From the NCBI GenBank assembly GCA_012934845.2, contig WNNJ02003631.1, positions 50,131 to 114,130 on the forward strand: DNA of 64,000 nt, read 5' to 3'. Both the position numbers and the translations under genes were made by a program. Positions 44,448-56,280 of this stretch are shown here, piece after piece (position 1 is the stretch's first letter; each line of letters opens with the position of its first letter). Below the pieces are notes generated by a model, which was not told the DNA's origin, did no database searches, and was given only the letters and a program-made list of their open reading frames with translations. Source of the DNA: Pomphorhynchus laevis. Its lineage: Eukaryota > Acanthocephala > Palaeacanthocephala > Echinorhynchida > Pomphorhynchidae.

Positions 44448-45500
44448 TTGGCAGCATTAAATCATCACTTAATTCAACTCTGTCTCTTTGGCATACTTTT
44501 AACTCAATCCTTTTTCACTCATCTTCATCATTTATTTGACCAAAGTATCCACGTTGCTCTCTCACACCCAGTATTTATACCATCCTACTCTTCCCTGCCT
44601 CGCCTCATACTCCCGGGACTCTTTCATTTCCCTGTCTCACTTGCCGAAGTCTCATCTGTCATAATTTCCTTGCCCAACAAAACCTCACATGGCGATTTCC
44701 TTTCTACCCCATACTTAAATCCATATGCTCATCGATATTCCCTTTCATCACCGTCTTGTTTAACTCGTTCATGCTCAGACGTATCTTCCCTAAACGCTGG
44801 ATATCTGACATCGTTCGTCCCATCCTTAAGAATCAATCGATTGAACCATCCATTCCTTCTAGATATCGCCCCATTTCACTCCTTTCTACTTCTAAGCTCT
44901 TAGAGCGCCTTATCTTAATACAGATAAACGTTTATCTCTCTTCATTCAATCTGTACACTCCTTTCCGATCCGCTTTCCGCTCTAATCACTCCACAGAAAT
45001 CGCCAATATAAACGTTTACAACAACCTACTCATTTCTATTGGTAAGTCTCTATATAGTGTTCTCATCTCCCTCGACCTCTCCTCTGCCTTCGACATTGTC
45101 AATAATCCATCCTCCTTTCACGCCTTCGTTATGATTACGTATTTTCTTCCTCCTCCGTAGCATGGCTTACATCATATCTATCCGACCGTTCCTTTCGCGT
45201 CTGTTCTAATTTAGCATGTTCCGCTCCCATACCTATTTTTTGCCAAGTCCCACAATGTTAAATTCCAGGTCACATGCTTTTCTCTTTTCTGCTTGGCGAT
45301 CTCTCTTCGTTTACCAAACCTTACTCATTTAACGTCATGCAATACGCCGGTGACATCCTCATCTATGCTCGTGCACCCGCCCATCGCATACACGATATCG
45401 AAATTTCTTCCTCCAACTGTATTCTTTTATTTACAACCGTCTCTCCCATTTTCATCTTGTTATAAACCCCGACAAGTTCAAAATAATGTGTATCCTCCTA
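44448..45500 (+). pseudogene. LINE D reverse transcriptase
   Basis: Blocks across frames: 'LAEVSSVIISLPNKTSHGDF', 'MLRRIFPKRWISDIVRPILK', 'YRPISLLSTSKLLERLILI', 'FRSAFRSNHSTEIANINV', 'YSVLISLDLSSAFDIV' (motif A, Asp intact), then 'MQYAGDILIYARAPA', where the catalytic YADD has become YAGD. Confidence 0.78.
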
Positions 45501-45649
45501 TGTCAACCTAAAATATATCCTCCTTCTGTATCTTTTGCTTCACCAATCATCCCCATAGTCCATAATATCACTTTCTTAGTATTCCATTTCGATGGTCATC
45601 ATTGCCTTAAACCCTTCGTCTGCGACAAGGTCCGCTCGTCTAACTTAAT

Positions 45650-46170
45650 TCTCCGTAACATTTGCCGTATCCGCCTCCTTATCGACTTCCATTTTTGCAT
45701 GTTTCTTCCTTAATCGCTTTTCTTCCCTTAAATCGATTGCTGCCTCAGCCTTTTCGCAAATTCTCAAAAATTCATCATCCTACCCCTACAACGCATCATC
45801 AACTCCGCCATTCGAGTGCTCCTACGTCTCTGTCGCTTAGACCACTAATCTACACATCTTGCCCAACTCGCTTGGCTCACCATCCGCATCCTAATACAAC
45901 TCCGCCTTCTTCTCGTCGCTTTTCGTCTCCTTGCTGTCGACTCTCCATCTTTAATCAACCTTCCTTTCTCAGATAACACTCGCCCACCTCTTTATCACTT
46001 CGTTCCCGTCATTCCCTCGTACTCTACGTTCCCAATTACTCCAGCAACTATGGTCTCCGATTCTTCCTTGTCGCCGCCCCACTCGCCTGGAATCAGCTGT
46101 TTATCGACTTCCGCCGCGCTCCCTCCTTTATCACAATCAAATACCTCCTCCATTCCCACATTCTCGACAC
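45650..46170 (+). pseudogene. LINE D C-terminal region
   Basis: Aligns with 155-670: 'RIRLLIDFHFCMF', 'IRVLLRLCRLDH' and a 'LAWNQLFIDFRRAPSFITI' block in broken frames, then the 3' UTR. Comparison of the two copies shows about 80-85 percent identity by eye. Confidence 0.65.
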
Positions 46171-46235
46171 ATGATTTACATTTTTTGTTGTTGTCATGTA
46201 AGCGTGTGCCTGCACGTATTTGCCATGTAAAAATG

Positions 46236-49200
46236 AATCATTTTTCCGAATTAATCAATATTATGTAATGGATCAATGAATATTTGTTTTTATTTATAAT
46301 TACAAAGTTATTATTTTTACCAGATTTAATATTACTACATATGTGCGCTAGTAAATTTGAGGTTATTTTCAAAGAAGACGTAAGAAATAGACGGTTTAAC
46401 ACGTGCCCTAATTCTAAACGATCATATATGAAAAGTCAAAAAATTGCTTTGCGAATAAAATAAATTTATTATTAAATTATTTATATATTATTTTTTATAT
46501 TGATTACATAATTCAGAAATTATTCAGATAACGTTTATTGTTTAAATTGATAATGCTACTGGACATGCTTTGTTAGAGTTGCTAAACTTAAAAGATGTTT
46601 AAATCCAACAAAACCATCAAATTGAAAATAGCGAAACATTTTAATGAATTCAGTTCCTTGATATAAAAAATTAAACAAAAAAATTCAAAAACTAATAAAA
46701 ACAATGAAAAAGCTTCTGGACTAGATAAATTGCATATATGATCTATTGTAGCGATTTTAATAATTTTCAATGTTAAACACGATTATCCGAATAAATACCA
46801 TTATTCTCAATTTCTTTTTTAAATAAAATTTTAAGTAAAATTCTTCATTTTAAGCAATTAAATTTATTTAAATAGTTTTACTTGTATAATATGAGACGTG
46901 TTGGCTCGCTGCAAATGATATCGAGTTCTGCATTTCACATAACATGATTATATTGTTAATATAGTTATGTTATTTGCGTTTAGTGTAAAATTTAACGTAA
47001 AGCGGAAGCGATTGTCTTCCATAACACTAAACTTCTTTCATTTGAAAATAATTGATTTGTATAACACGGTATTAAATATTTTATTATTAAATGATTTAAA
47101 TTTTATTTATTATTTTGATTAAATGATTCAGATACTGATCTTTGTATTGAATTGCGAAACACTCTAATGAATTAATTTCCTTTGGTCTTATTAGATTTAA
47201 AGATTCCAAGTTATACTGCTTAAATATTCAATTAAGTAATACATTCCAAGTTATATTGCTTAATAATTTCAATTTATTTAAAAACTTTTACATTGTTAAA
47301 TGCGATCATCCAATTGATTTCCAGGACTTTAAAGTTCTTTCCTTTCAAAACAATTTATATGAAAATGTAATATAATATAATATGAAAATTGTATTTCATT
47401 AAAGAAAAGAGTTAAAGACAATAATTCCGAATTATATTAATTCGAAATTAATTCCGAATAAATTATTTTAATATTGATACTTTGAATTATTATCTTATCT
47501 TCCCAACATAATATGTTTTCTCGTATTTAATTGCTATTTTGTTAAAGCTTCTTTATTTGAAGTCTATTGTAACTTGTGTATAAATTGAACATGTACAATA
47601 TACATCTATTGTATATATATTGTATTTCAAAATATTTTTCTTTAAGTTTATTTTCATCTTTTTGTTTTGCATAGTTTGCAAGGTGAATCAAATAACATAA
47701 ATGCTTAAAATAACAAGTATCGAACGCTTATGATGATAAAAACATTTGTGTTTGAAACATTTGAATACACATTTTTTGATTTTGCTAACATAAAAATATT
47801 GATTGTCCAGCTGATTTTCATTGAATTCCTGATGATAGTCCGAAATATCGAAATTTATTTATTAAATTATTATTACAAATATCAATTTTATACTTTTAAT
47901 GTTAATAAAGTATCAACCATTTAATTGTTTCCTTACATTTTACTGAATTCAAAGCTAGACAATTATACATTTGTTATTTTTAAATCGAATTTTAAATTTT
48001 CAAATTTTATCGATTACAAGTGAAATGTACAACTTTTTCTTTACATTAATAAATAACCAATATATAATAAATTAGTAGCTGTACCTATCAATAAAAAATA
48101 ACTAATTTTGATCCATATTATGAATTGATGGAATTTTAGAGTGGATGAACTAAACAAATTATTTTTATATTTTGCTTGTGAATAACAAAAAAATGAATTG
48201 TTCCAGCTAGCGAAATATAAAAATTAACTTGTTTTGTCTATCTTACTTCAACATTTAAAAAGTATATATCATTTGATGACTTCTATCATTTAACTGATAA
48301 AATTAATAGACTTATTTAAGGGATAATATAGTTAATATTTAAAATAATAATTAATTTGTTTTTGATTAACAATATATTATAATAAATAACAAAGGCTATC
48401 GTATAACCGGTTTGCGGCAGTTCAAAACGCAGCGGATAGGATTCAAATTAGTTGACTATCAGCATGATTTATATAAGATGAAAAAGGTATGCTTGACACC
48501 AGAATATCTACTGAAAATTAGATATCGTCCTAGGCACATCTGGTTGGAGCAATAAGCTTGTAGTATAATGTATCCACGATGTTGAAATTTATTACATTTG
48601 TCAAGTCTACATATAATGATATAAATCTCGGGGATGATTAGAAATAAAAGCTATTTGGAACCACATCGACTATTTTACTCACCAATGTCACAGTTATCAC
48701 AAAGAAAAATAATTAAGCTTTAAAACGGATGGAAAAGGTACTTTGTATTGGACTATATCATAGTCCAATATATTCCTTACATTCTAAAACTGATAGTTAA
48801 TTGCATCAATCGCAGAACCTCATTTGACCCAAATAGAATGTTAATTGCAAAAATATAGCTGTTTGCAATGTGACAAATTTGCAAGACGGATAAAATTTGC
48901 TGTAAGCAAAATATATAATTATCATGAGATTGTAAACAAATATGTGAATCGCTCTTATATGTAATACATTCTATGAGATAGTTGAATGAACGGTGATTGA
49001 GTTTTTTAATTTATTTTTATAAATATGATTGAATGTATAAGAATTTTGCACCTTAATAATTGGTCAATTGTTAATTGATTTACAGGTTGGCAATTTTTTA
49101 AATTACTTGTTTATTTATAACTCAAATTATAGAAGTTGATATGTAGAAGTTAGTATATGGAGGTTGACTTTTTTAAATGAATTAAAAAATAAATAAATTT

Positions 49201-49369
49201 TTAAATAAATTAATTAAAATAAATTTTTATTAATTCATAGTAATTTGAAAAACATCCTCGTAATCTCTTATCATATAAACGTTTTGACCATTTTGAAGAA
49301 GAGCTATTTTTACATATTCTTTTCAAGATATTTTTTAAACATTTAAAAAACAATTTTAAAATAAAATAC
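46236..49369. other. AT-rich intron of PLC-beta, no gene seen
   Basis: No coding frame of significance. A slightly less AT-rich segment at about 48,400-48,800 has no recognisable product. No RNA gene or long repeat was found. Confidence 0.4.
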
Positions 49370-49486
49370 CTTTCAAATCTGTGAAATAGTCGTCGAGTAT
49401 ATTAAAATGAATTCCATTAGCAACACTTGACGTCAAGGTAAATTGATCATGATGCTTAGTAGGCTCAGTAAGTGCATCCGCAAATC
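49370..49486 (-). CDS. PLCB4/norpA: PLC-beta exon, end of C2 and linker
   Basis: Acceptor ATGCTTTTAG (to 49,487), donor AAAG|GTATTT (49,370/49,369), 117 bp: 2 nt, 38 codons, 1 nt. It begins 'FADALTEPTKHHDQF', equivalent to PLCB4 'GDIVDALSDPKKF'. The following linker (TSSVANGIHFNILDDYF) is shorter than in vertebrates, joining the C2 domain to the coiled coil. Phase 1 out matches the exon at 42,200. Confidence 0.85.
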
Positions 49487-50009
49487 CTAAAAGCATTAAA
49501 AATAATAATTATTATAAATCGTTAAAGTTTCTTTATTTATTTCTTATTCAATTGCAAATATTTGAGCGATAAAATTTTTAAATTTTATAATAGCCACTAT
49601 GAACTTTTATTTTAAATAGAAAAACTTTTAAATTTCAAGTAAAAATGTATTTAAATAAAATTATGTAGTGATAATATTTTAATGATTAATTATAATATAA
49701 TTATATTATTAATTATCTTATTTAATATATCATAAAATTAAATTATTGGTATCATTCTTTTGAAAATTTATATAACCATATGTTTACAATGAAAACATTT
49801 GTTAGATAGATGTAAACATATATTTTTCTTAGAATAATAAAAATACATACTCAAAAAAATTGAATATATTATTATTTCTCAAGTTTTTTCAAATAAAATA
49901 TAAATATATTTAAATACATTTCTTATAGTTATAAAACGTTTTTAGAATATTTCATATATTTTTCAGTACATATATTCAAAAATACATATTAAAATTTGAA
50001 TATATTTGT

Positions 50010-50253
50010 GCTAGTCATTTTAGCCAGACGCGGACGAACAACGAAAAACACTGCTAGATGCCGTTTCGTCATCACTATGACTCGTCTGTGCCAGTTCCCT
50101 CCCACTGCTGGATGCAGAGGATGACTAGCAGACGAATCATGTGAATGATGCACTAGAAAATCTCTATTTACATCATCATTGAGTGCTGAACCAGCACTCA
50201 ATGATCTAACCGTGTTTTTCGTTGTTCTTCCGCGTATGGCTAAAATGACTAAC
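50010..50253. mobile_element. MITE with 42-bp terminal inverted repeats
   Basis: GCTAGTCATTTTAGCCAGAC at the left is mirrored by a right end TGGCTAAAATGACTAAC, the match running through CGCGGACGAACAACGAAAAA. An inner palindrome TGAGTGCTGAACCAGCACTCA is at 50,181-50,201. The open frames on both strands are just readings of these repeats. Confidence 0.75.
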
Positions 50254-50570
50254 AAAAATTCACGCGGATTGGTATCACTCTCGTTTTGGGATATTCATAA
50301 AAGAAGTTATCCGATATACAAGATACCTTGCGAGGCATTTGCCAGAACGTTTGCTAATGATCATTTTGGTGAAGCGGTAGTGCTGGTTCAGCACTTAATG
50401 ATGATGTCACTAGATGATTTCTAGTACATCATTTACAAAATTCACGCGGTATGGTATCATTTTAAAATTCAAATAAGAAGTTAGCCGATACACAAGATAC
50501 CTTTCGCTGTCATTTGCCAGAGCTTTTGCGCTAATGATCCTATTTGGTGAAGCGGTAGTGCTGGTTCATA
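50254..50570 (+). repeat. Two tandem ~175-bp units
   Basis: Units begin AAAATTCACGCGG at about 50,256 and 50,436. They share AAGAAGTTA.CCGATA.ACAA, GATACCTT and TTTGGTGAAGCGGTAGTGCT. They directly follow the MITE, so the composite may be one larger repeat. Confidence 0.65.
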
Positions 50571-50632
50571 TTATCCTCGTGTGGTTGTTCGAATCCTATC
50601 ATCATCACTGTACACTACAATCAGCGTGTGTG

Positions 50633-51000
50633 GACCTCATCATCAGTGAGGCCACGCCTACATTTCATGTTTCGATCCTATTACTGCTTTTGCTGAACTT
50701 TTTGTCGCCGAAATGCTGGTTTATATTTGACTTATGTACCAAATTACACAGTTAATGTGTTCTATATTTGGTGTGTGCGGTAACTAATATTCGCAATTCG
50801 AATCCACCACACACCGATTTTTTATTCCGTTCTTAAACGAAATGTTCACAGGTCAGTAAACCGTAAGCTGTCTTTTTACTATTGTGAATATTGCTTACAC
50901 GAGCCGCTATTCTTTATTGGTCAGTTTGATATTATCCTCGTTTGATATTAACAATACCGAAACACGAAATGTAGGCATGGGCTCACTGCTGATGAGGTCC
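50633..51000. repeat. 43-bp inverted repeats 285 bp apart
   Basis: GGACCTCATCATCAGTGAGG (start 50,633) with its continuation to TTTCG (50,675) is mirrored at 50,958-51,000 (CGAAACACGAAATGTAGGCA ... GATGAGGTCC). It probably marks another non-autonomous element. Confidence 0.65.
50770..50823 (+). ncRNA. tRNA-like mini-hairpin with B-box and T-run
   Basis: GGTGTGTG (50,770-50,777) pairs perfectly with CACACACC (50,808-50,815). Inside, ATTCG/CGAAT encloses CAATT, and TTCGAATCC matches 9 of 11 bases of the Pol III B-box. TTTTTT follows at 50,818. There is no D-arm or anticodon arm, so it is not a normal tRNA. It may be a SINE remnant or chance. Confidence 0.25.
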
Positions 51001-51179
51001 ATGAAATTGCGGTATTCTTTGGACAATGATTACCAATTCCAATATTGTTATTGTCCTTCGAACCTGCTTGGCTTCAAACCTCAAAATATATTAATCTTTA
51101 CCAATGTAATTACTAAAACTTTCATTTGATGCTTCGTTTGATGCTTCATATACACTTATATACAAAATAATATACATAC

Positions 51180-51240
51180 TCGAACCGTTTCAGTAGAAAT
51201 AGAACTGGGAATATGTTTACTTGATTCACAAGTAAATTCT
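51180..51240 (-). CDS. PLCB4/norpA: Tentative PLC-beta exon (C2 strand segment)
   Basis: An AG acceptor (AAATGACAG, to 51,241) and a GT donor (51,179) bound a 61-bp piece reading 'NLLVNQVNIFPVLFLLKRF'. This fits the position of PLCB4 '[21 protein letters not shown]' between the exons at 54,346 and 49,486. The incoming phase fits, but the outgoing phase is off by one and the piece is about 15 residues short, so this may be wrong. Confidence 0.3.
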
Positions 51241-52106
51241 CTGTCATTTGATAAAACCAAACCACTCGTAATCAGTTGATTTCGCATGGTTTTAACAAAT
51301 TAGCTGTACATGCGTAAAACAAGCAAATCTAAGTATATGCTGCGTAAAACAAGCAAATTTGCCTTATTGCCAGTTCAGTTTAATCGGAGACGTTTAGAAA
51401 AATTAAAATATGCATTAAAACCAAATACTAAGATATGAATTCAAATATCGTGAAATCCGAATCGGATATCGGAATCCGAATCGGAATCAGAATCCGAATT
51501 CGGATATCGTGAAATATAAATTCGGAAAATTACAAGTAGCAACTCAATTAACAATTTTCATTACTAATATAATATTGCAATATTTAATTGCAATATTTCA
51601 CGATTTTTCCGAAAATATCGCGAAATGAAAAATATATAAAAAATAAATATAGTTGTTGATATTCATATGGCTATAGTATAAAATTGTATAAATTTAACAA
51701 CATTATACAATAATTATAAATATTTTTGCGATTAGATAATCGTCCGATGATCCACTAAATACTAATTTAAGGATGCACACCCTCTCTGTAATGGCAGAAT
51801 ATGGCGAATTCGATAGTGTCTTTTCTTTAATTAATATCATTTGGTTGATAATATATCACTTGTTAATATGATAAAATTAGATTGAAAAACTATAGTCACG
51901 AATAGAAATGTTGCAATATTCAATTATATTTCACGATATTTCTGAGATATCAAACTTATAATAATTATTAACATTTTCGCTTTTGGTTTTTAAAGTTCGT
52001 ATTTTGCAAATAATTATGATATGAAATAACAGAATTCAAGCAAAAAATGAGAACTTGGAAAATCTCAGAATAATCATGCAAAGACATACCCTTCATTTGA
52101 TTTGAA

Positions 52107-52178
52107 ATGTATATTGACTTTTTAATGTTGCAGAATATGCATGCCAAGTTAATCGGGATATTATTTTCTGTTCTAAGC
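52107..52178 (+). CDS. Candidate nested gene, exon 1
   Basis: ATG at 52,107 opens 24 codons to a possible donor AGC|GTAATA (52,178/52,179). Residues 13-24 are hydrophobic (LIGILFSVLS), as in a signal peptide or anchor. Phase 0 at the donor agrees with the next candidate exon. Weak on its own. Confidence 0.25.
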
Positions 52179-52490
52179 GTAATATGCCTATATCCTTGTT
52201 TGACAAATAAAATTTAACAAGGATTTTTAATAAAAAAATAGTTTTTTTTTCAAATAATTTTTTTATAATTTCTTTTAATACTGACTCTGACGGATATTAT
52301 ATATCAACAGATAAGTTGTATCATGAAACCAGATTTCTTTTAAGCCAATACTTCATTTTTTTCTAAAAATGTTTAATTAAAAAGAAATCTAAAGAAAAAC
52401 AATTTCATTGATTTTATATCCAGGCAGCTCAAAACAGGTTGTTAAAGAAATTTTTCGATAAATGTCTTCAAGTTTTTTTTATCACATCAG

Positions 52491-52635
52491 GAGCTTGAAA
52501 CGCAAAGGCAACAGTCTTCTAAATTTCCTGGTAGTTTCGCATTACAAAAGTATAATGCTAATATTGAAGATAATTTGCAAAAACATTTTAGAAATGCAGA
52601 CGTTAAGTGCAGAGATACCAACAATTTTATCAAAA
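52491..52635 (+). CDS. Candidate nested gene, exon 2
   Basis: A good acceptor (TTTTTTTTATCACATCAG, to 52,490) and consensus donor AAAA|GTAAGA (52,635/52,636) bound 48 open codons plus 1 nt, polar and glutamine-rich ('ELETQRQQSSKFPGSFALQ'). Orientation is opposite to the PLC-beta gene whose intron holds it. No family recognised. Confidence 0.35.
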
Positions 52636-52895
52636 GTAAGATAAAAATTGTTAACATTATTCCCTTTTCGTCGAAAAAATAGACCGGATTAAACGCTAAA
52701 ATATTCACTTTAAATTCATACACTCGAATTCAGAAAGTAATTGACTATTAAGTTGTCAACTATTGCAAAACGTTTTCTCAACTGGAGAGAAGTTTACACT
52801 TTAAGTGTAAATACAATTTAATTAAAAGGATTGAAGGCAACTAAATATAGTGTAATGAATATATAGAATAGTAGTATTCTATATATTAGAATAGT

Positions 52896-53072
52896 AGATG
52901 TGTATAGAATAGTAGAAGACTCGTAATTTTATACTTTAAAATAATAAAATTAATTAATTTTAGATGATTAATTATTAATTATTTATTAATTATTAATTAA
53001 TTAATATTAGATGTGTATAGAATAGTAGAAGACTCGTAATTTTATACTTTAAAATAATAAAATTAATTAATT
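52896..53072 (+). repeat. 65-bp tandem duplication
   Basis: AGATGTGTATAGAATAGTAG and its continuation to AATTAATTT occur at 52,896-52,960 and again at 53,008-53,072, almost identical, so the duplication is recent. Confidence 0.7.
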
Positions 53073-53541
53073 TCAAAATATAGTTAACTTATTTTTTACT
53101 TTGATCGAAAGATAAAGCATAGACCACATTGTAGTTAGTTTATAATGATAGTAAAAAAATATTATCCGCTGTAACTGATAAGTCCTAACGGTTCACTTAT
53201 AATAAGAATTGATATATGCTGTATCTGATAATAATTCAATATAAATTGAATTATTATTAATTACAAAAAATAATAATAATTTTCCGACATACCAACATTT
53301 TTATAAAATTTTATAAACTTTAATATTTAAAAATTTAAATTTAATTTTTTAATTATTCACTTATAGCAGTCATTTTGATTATAAATTCATTATAGCCTAC
53401 TGCCAGGATAAACCGATGACTGATTTATTAAAGCAATTAAAAATAAGGATAAATTATTTTTATTAGAGAAATCAAATTAAAATAATTTGATAATTAATAA
53501 TCAATGTTTTCTAATTAATAATTGATTGATAACTGAAGGGG

Positions 53542-53627
53542 TCGCATCAAAAATATTAAAATTAAATAGAAATACCTGTTTGGAAAAGCGGTATTGCTGT
53601 TTAATTTTAATATTTATAATGCGATCC
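53542..53627. repeat. Palindromic repeat, ~37-bp arms
   Basis: GGTCGCATCAAAAATATTAA (from 53,541) is mirrored by a right arm ending TATAATGCGATCC (53,627). Right after it, TTTGGAAAAGC.GTATT from the loop recurs. Looks like a small MITE. Confidence 0.6.
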
Positions 53628-53789
53628 TTTGGAAAAGCTGTATTCACAGATTATTTTATGATGTTTTCAAGAAGCCTTAAATTTTGACATTTAAGTAAAA
53701 ATAATATGTAAATTATAATAAAAAATCCATAAGGTATAACTAACTCACAAATTATGAGATCCTTTCTTATGATATGTTGTTTTTTACAG

Positions 53790-53887
53790 TTCTACCAAAG
53801 TTAAATAAAATTAATAAGGATTTTCACAGTTTTCACAAATGTTACGAAATAATCAATAATTTAAAAAATAATTTAATTACAAAATAA
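53790..53887 (+). CDS. Candidate nested gene, exon 3 (terminal)
   Basis: Acceptor TTGTTTTTTACAG (to 53,789), then 1-nt-compatible phase and 32 codons to TAA (53,885-53,887): lysine-, asparagine- and histidine-rich with one cysteine ('INKDFHSFHKCYEIINN'). With exons 1-2 it would give a protein of about 105 residues. AT-rich content makes chance openness possible. Confidence 0.3.
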
Positions 53888-54345
53888 AAATTGAAAATTA
53901 TTGAAAAAATTGAAAAGCATCGCGAATAAGTTACAAACAAGACTATACATATATGTGCTATACGAGGCACGTGTGACTTTACATGTACTTTTGTATTTCT
54001 TCATATATGCAATTGTGTTTTAAAGATGCTGTATAGTAGTGCTTAAATGAGAACAAAATGATAAAAAAATAATATATCATCATTATAATAGTATATCATC
54101 AAGCATAGGTATTTAATCCATATTTAAGTTTAACAAATAATAGTATAAAGTAGGTAAGCCCTTTCTATTTTATTAAAATATCGAAATATTTATTAAAATA
54201 CTTTAAGAAATAAATTTAATACTTTATTAAATTTAAATACTTTAATAAATTTAATACTTTATTGGGTATTAATTATACAGTTATAGGATATAATTATTTG
54301 TAAATTTTAATTGTAAACTTTAAGAAGCGAAAGCCATCTAAATAC

Positions 54346-54445
54346 CTTGTTTTAAATAACGAAATGGGATAACTCTCTGTCCGAGTAAGTGATTCGCTTC
54401 ATCTAGTGCAGCAAAACGAATGAATGCTAACTCTGGCAATGATAT
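54346..54445 (-). CDS. PLCB4/norpA: PLC-beta exon, C2 domain
   Basis: Acceptor TGCTCATTTAG (to 54,446), donor CAAG|GTATTT (54,346/54,345), 100 bp: 33 codons plus 1 nt. 'SLPELAFIRFAALDEANHLL' then 'GQRVIPFRYL' parallels PLCB4 '[20 protein letters not shown]' and 'GQRILPLDGL'. It is phase 0 with the exon before. Confidence 0.88.
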
Positions 54446-54496
54446 CTAAATGAGCAAACCGATAAAGTACAAATTTCAGCGGGTGAGCAATTTCAC

Positions 54497-54664
54497 TTTT
54501 CTCAGAATAAATGGTGATTCATTGAATTGTCTATTTAACAAGTAGTTGTCTGCGACCAATTTAGTACGAAATTCATGTCGAATCGTATCCGAGGAAATAC
54601 CGAAAACGTCTATCTGCACGTATACTGCAAGTCTTTTTCCGGTAAGGAATTGCCCGGAAATAAT
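54497..54664 (-). CDS. PLCB4/norpA: PLC-beta exon, C2 domain
   Basis: Acceptor CCTCACACTAAG (to 54,665), donor AAAA|GTGAAA (54,497/54,496), 168 bp = 56 codons. 'IISGQFLTGKRLAVYVQIDV' and 'FGISSDTIRHEFRTK' match the PLC-beta C2 signature '[20 protein letters not shown]'. The C2 domain packs against the catalytic barrel. Confidence 0.92.
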
Positions 54665-54712
54665 CTTAGTGTGAGGACAGAAAGGAAAAACGTCAAGCAC
54701 ATTGCAAAGCAA

Positions 54713-56177
54713 AGTCAGTCAGATTTTAAAGTATTAAAAACCAAATAGCGCCAGTTATTTGTCATGTCTCGTAGTTAAAGCAAAATGTACATTAATTATA
54801 AACCAAATAAAACAGACAATTAAATAGCCTTTCATTATTTTCAACGTTTCAATACTTAGAACGACCATAAAATGATTTTGTATAATTATTTTTGTATAAT
54901 GATTTTTTTCTCAATATATATTTAATGCTGATGTAGTAGACGTTCCAGCACGGAAACCATACTGTTCATTTGGTATAGTTTTATTGTTGTCCATATATTT
55001 GAATTATTTTGAACACCCCCTTATTGATATTAGGAATCTGAAGAGATAAAATGTTTAAAATAGTAGTGATTAACCGATATCAGAATTATGATTAGAGGAT
55101 ATAAAAATAAGGATTATAGGTCATAAAGATGAACTGCTATGCTATCATGTTCTTGTTCCTATCCCCGGACCCAACATATCAGCCAGCTATCAACCTTATC
55201 AGCAATTTGCAAACATGTAAAATAAATGTGTTTCCGCAATATGAATTCGGATCACTTTGCTCACCTTCACATTTTTGTACAATATCCGTAATTTCGATGT
55301 ACGCCATTCATCACATATGCTGCCTCTTTTAAGGATTAAATTGAACATTATTTTCAAATAATGTCCTATATCTGGCAGTAAACCTTTTATGTGATCAAGT
55401 TACTGAAATGCAGTGTAAGTGTTTCACTATATTTTTTAAAATGTTGCATTTTTCAAAATATAGATTTTTCTCCCAGTTCACACAAGCAAAATAGTTAACA
55501 CGATTTCAGTATATCAATCCCTAATACGGCATATTTGGTTCCAGAAAGCTCACTTTTTACAAAAAAAGGTTTTGTAATATAAAATACTTTATGCCAAAAT
55601 GTTTGAGATTTCCTACAAGCACAACATGTTCAATTCTGTTTTGATACATTTAATTACTTCAGATTTAGTTGCTTCGATATATCATGCTTGTGTATTAAAT
55701 AGTTGTGAAAAATTCACTTGTCAGCGTTTGTTCTTAACAAAGTAAATTTAATTAAAAATATAAACCATTAAAAATATAAGTAGCAGTTAGCAATAAAAGA
55801 AAACAACGGAAATTTTTACAAATTTTTAAATTGTTAAAGCCTAGTATGTTTTTTGTCAAAGCCAATTATTTTTTAGAATTTTATTACTGACAGCAATAGC
55901 TTTTCAAAAGTTTCAGTTATGATTTCGGCAATTTTAAACTTAAATTTTTCATTTCAGGATATAAATTTAATAGTTTATTCAATTAGAAACACAGCGTTTG
56001 TCACCATAAATGATATTTAATGATATCTGATTTACTTTTATATTATTTATTATAAGGTTCAATCTATGATGTTTCTCTACTATCGATAATCAAGTGTAGA
56101 TGATTGGAGGAAATTGAGATTTTAGATTTTTTATTTGGCCAACATTTGGCTTTTGCATTCGAAACATTAAAATATAC
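54713..56177. other. PLC-beta intron
   Basis: No gene. A minus-strand copy of the dispersed repeat is at about 55,080-55,190 ('GAACTGCTATGCTATCATG', 'CCCAACATATCAGC'). Its counterpart at 27.3 kb shares the mirrored GCATAGCAGTTC. Confidence 0.45.
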
Positions 56178-56280
56178 CTGAATACTGCACTGAACAGGAA
56201 CAACGCCGTCTATTCCCCCGTAAGTATTCGGGTCAATGTGCCTGTTTTCATCACGCAAGAAAGAGGGCTTTAAGACGTAG
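56178..56280 (-). CDS. PLCB4/norpA: PLC-beta exon, Y-domain end / C2 entry
   Basis: Acceptor GTCGCAGTTTTTTAG (to 56,281), donor CAG|GTATAT (56,178/56,177), 103 bp. 'YVLKPSFLRDENRHIDPNTY' and 'VVPVQCSIQ' match PLCB4 '[20 protein letters not shown]' and 'IAATCSVQ'. An earlier AG six bases upstream would break phase, so this acceptor is chosen. Its first base completes the GG of the exon at 57,453. Confidence 0.88.

Larger units (their letters stand above)
42300..46235 (+). mobile_element. LINE D, CR1/L2-type, long copy
   Basis: Runs from ORF1 remnants through endonuclease and reverse transcriptase to the 3' end, with the same end as 155-735 (CATGTAAGCGTG then a hairpin). Marked C-rich, T-rich base use with serine- and proline-rich products sets it off from its surroundings. 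Many frame changes. It lies in PLC-beta intron 42.2-49.4 kb, antisense. Confidence 0.8.

Noticed and set aside
48400-48800. A possible degenerate transposase
   Set aside because: No frame longer than about 25 codons and no recognisable motif.
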